A stretch of DNA of 64,000 nucleotides from CF-72 sp051006215 (GTDB taxonomy: Bacteria; Chloroflexota; UBA6077; CF-72), in NCBI GenBank assembly GCA_051006215.1, contig JBPCIO010000141.1, positions 1 to 64,000 on the forward strand, read 5' to 3'. A model generated the notes under the pieces. It was not told the origin of the DNA and searched no databases. It saw only the letters and a program-made list of their open reading frames with translations. The first letter of the stretch is position 1, and the number at the start of each line of letters is the position of its first letter. The translations under genes and the position numbers were made by a program. This document shows positions 63,216 to 64,000 of the stretch, piece after piece.

Positions 63216-64000
63216 CTACGCCGACGGCGCCGGGGCCCACATTGGCGCGAGAGCTTCTCGTCCGGCCGTGGCGTCAACCAGCTCACGCAGCCGGGCTGCG
63301 AAGTGATCCACGGTCAACAAGCGCTCGACCGTCCGGCGGCCCGCGGCGCCGAGCCGGTGGCGTTCCTCAGGCTGGTCCAGCAGGTGTGTGATCGCCCGCC
63401 GCAGAGCCGCCGGATCCTCGGGCGGCACGTAGTAGCCAGTCGGCTCGAGCGCGACGCCGGCCAGCTCAGCGAAAGTTCGCACCAGGCTGGGTGGACGCAC
63501 GCGTGGCTGGGCGCCCCGGGTGGCGGCGCGGCGATCCTCAATCACATCCGTCTGCCCCAGGCTGTGCGTCACGATGACCGGTTTGGCCATCGCCATCGCT
63601 TCGAGGATCGTGGTCACCCCAGCTTGAAAGTCGATGTCGTCTAGCGGCACGACGACGATGCTCGATCGGGCATACAGGGACCGCAGCGCAGGATAGTCAA
63701 ACTTGGAGACGTGCACGTTCACAGGCAGGGCGGGGCCCGCGGCGGTGTTGCGACGTTTCGACCAGTGGCTGGCGGCGCCTATCACTACTTCCACGTCCAG
63801 GCCGTCCACAGCGCTTACAAGCGTGGGATAATCCCGGAACTCCAGGCCGGCGCTGCAAATCAAGCGTTCCTCGACCCCGGCCTGCGGGCACCAAAAGTTC
63901 GCGTCGACCTGGTACGGAATCAGCGCGAGCTGCTGGGCGGGAATTCCAAGGTCCCGAATGGCGAGGTCGTATTGCACGCGAGAATGCAGCGCGATGCAGT
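63216..64000 (-). CDS. Glycosyltransferase family 4 (partial at window edge)
   Basis: The frame is open to the right edge, so the 5' part lies outside. The visible 261 codons are the C-terminal GT-B domain: LICSAGLEFRDYPTLVSA, VVPLDDIDFQAGVTTILEAM with the donor-contact Glu, and GYYVPPEDP. The residues at the edge (HSRVQYDLAIRDLGIP) fit an internal part of such a protein. It continues the leftward exopolysaccharide operon. Confidence 0.85.
   Translation of the reverse strand, partial: CIALHSRVQYDLAIRDLGIPAQQLALIPYQVDANFWCPQAGVEERLICSAGLEFRDYPTLVSAVDGLDVEVVIGAASHWSKRRNTAAGPALPVNVHVSKFDYPALRSLYARSSIVVVPLDDIDFQAGVTTILEAMAMAKPVIVTHSLGQTDVIEDRRAATRGAQPRVRPPSLVRTFAELAGVALEPTGYYVPPEDPAALRRAITHLLDQPEERHRLGAAGRRTVERLLTVDHFAARLRELVDATAGREALAPMWAPAPSA

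Overview
The window is high in G+C, uses many GTG and TTG starts, and encodes secreted proteins with Thr/Pro-rich linkers. It also holds lipoprotein membrane-fusion proteins, a GbsR-type regulator and an ECF sigma factor, and shows no outer-membrane export gene (no Wza). This fits a monoderm, environmental, polysaccharide-degrading bacterium, most likely Chloroflexota. That placement is inference from gene content; there is no rRNA or tRNA in the window to confirm it.

Layout. 0-5 kb: an oligopeptide/oligosaccharide ABC importer (two permeases, two ATPases), interrupted by GC-rich repeats that include a long inverted repeat. 5-13.7 kb: general functions (tandem-GNAT acetyltransferase, iron alcohol dehydrogenase, GbsR regulator, cytochrome c, ECF sigma with a partner, NYN protein, orphan HlyD-like lipoprotein). 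13.7-17.6 kb: a carbamoyltransferase lacking key residues, divergent from cysC-cysD-cysN (PAPS synthesis). 17.7-35 kb: a secreted glycan-active island. It has a three-copy family built from an unrecognised beta-rich domain and an Asp-box propeller: one broken copy with an inverted piece, two stand-alone genes, and one 1191-residue fusion of both. GH44, a TIM-barrel-like protein, an acyltransferase-3, an aldo/keto reductase, a GMC oxidoreductase and a GH5-like enzyme follow. 35-64 kb: a large exopolysaccharide locus with a Wzx flippase, many glycosyltransferases, Wzz, a BY-kinase, an O-antigen-ligase-like protein, an initiating sugar-phosphate transferase, WecG/TagA, and an exosortase with EpsI. 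It also holds an ACP/holo-ACP synthase/FkbH module that could make glyceryl-ACP, and a UbiA/HAD/GT-C trio that could make and use polyprenyl-phosphate pentose.

How it fits together. The glycan-degrading island and the exopolysaccharide locus appear to share a regulatory signal. A direct repeat (minus strand CKCAAC, 5 nt, CKCAAC; 11-bp period) recurs at ten places between 27 and 62 kb, in nearly every case just upstream of a leftward transcription unit. This looks like the operator of an OmpR/PhoB-type regulator and is the most striking unexplained structure in the window. Two small membrane-protein genes (48 and 68 codons), start/stop-coupled to exopolysaccharide genes, are also easily missed.
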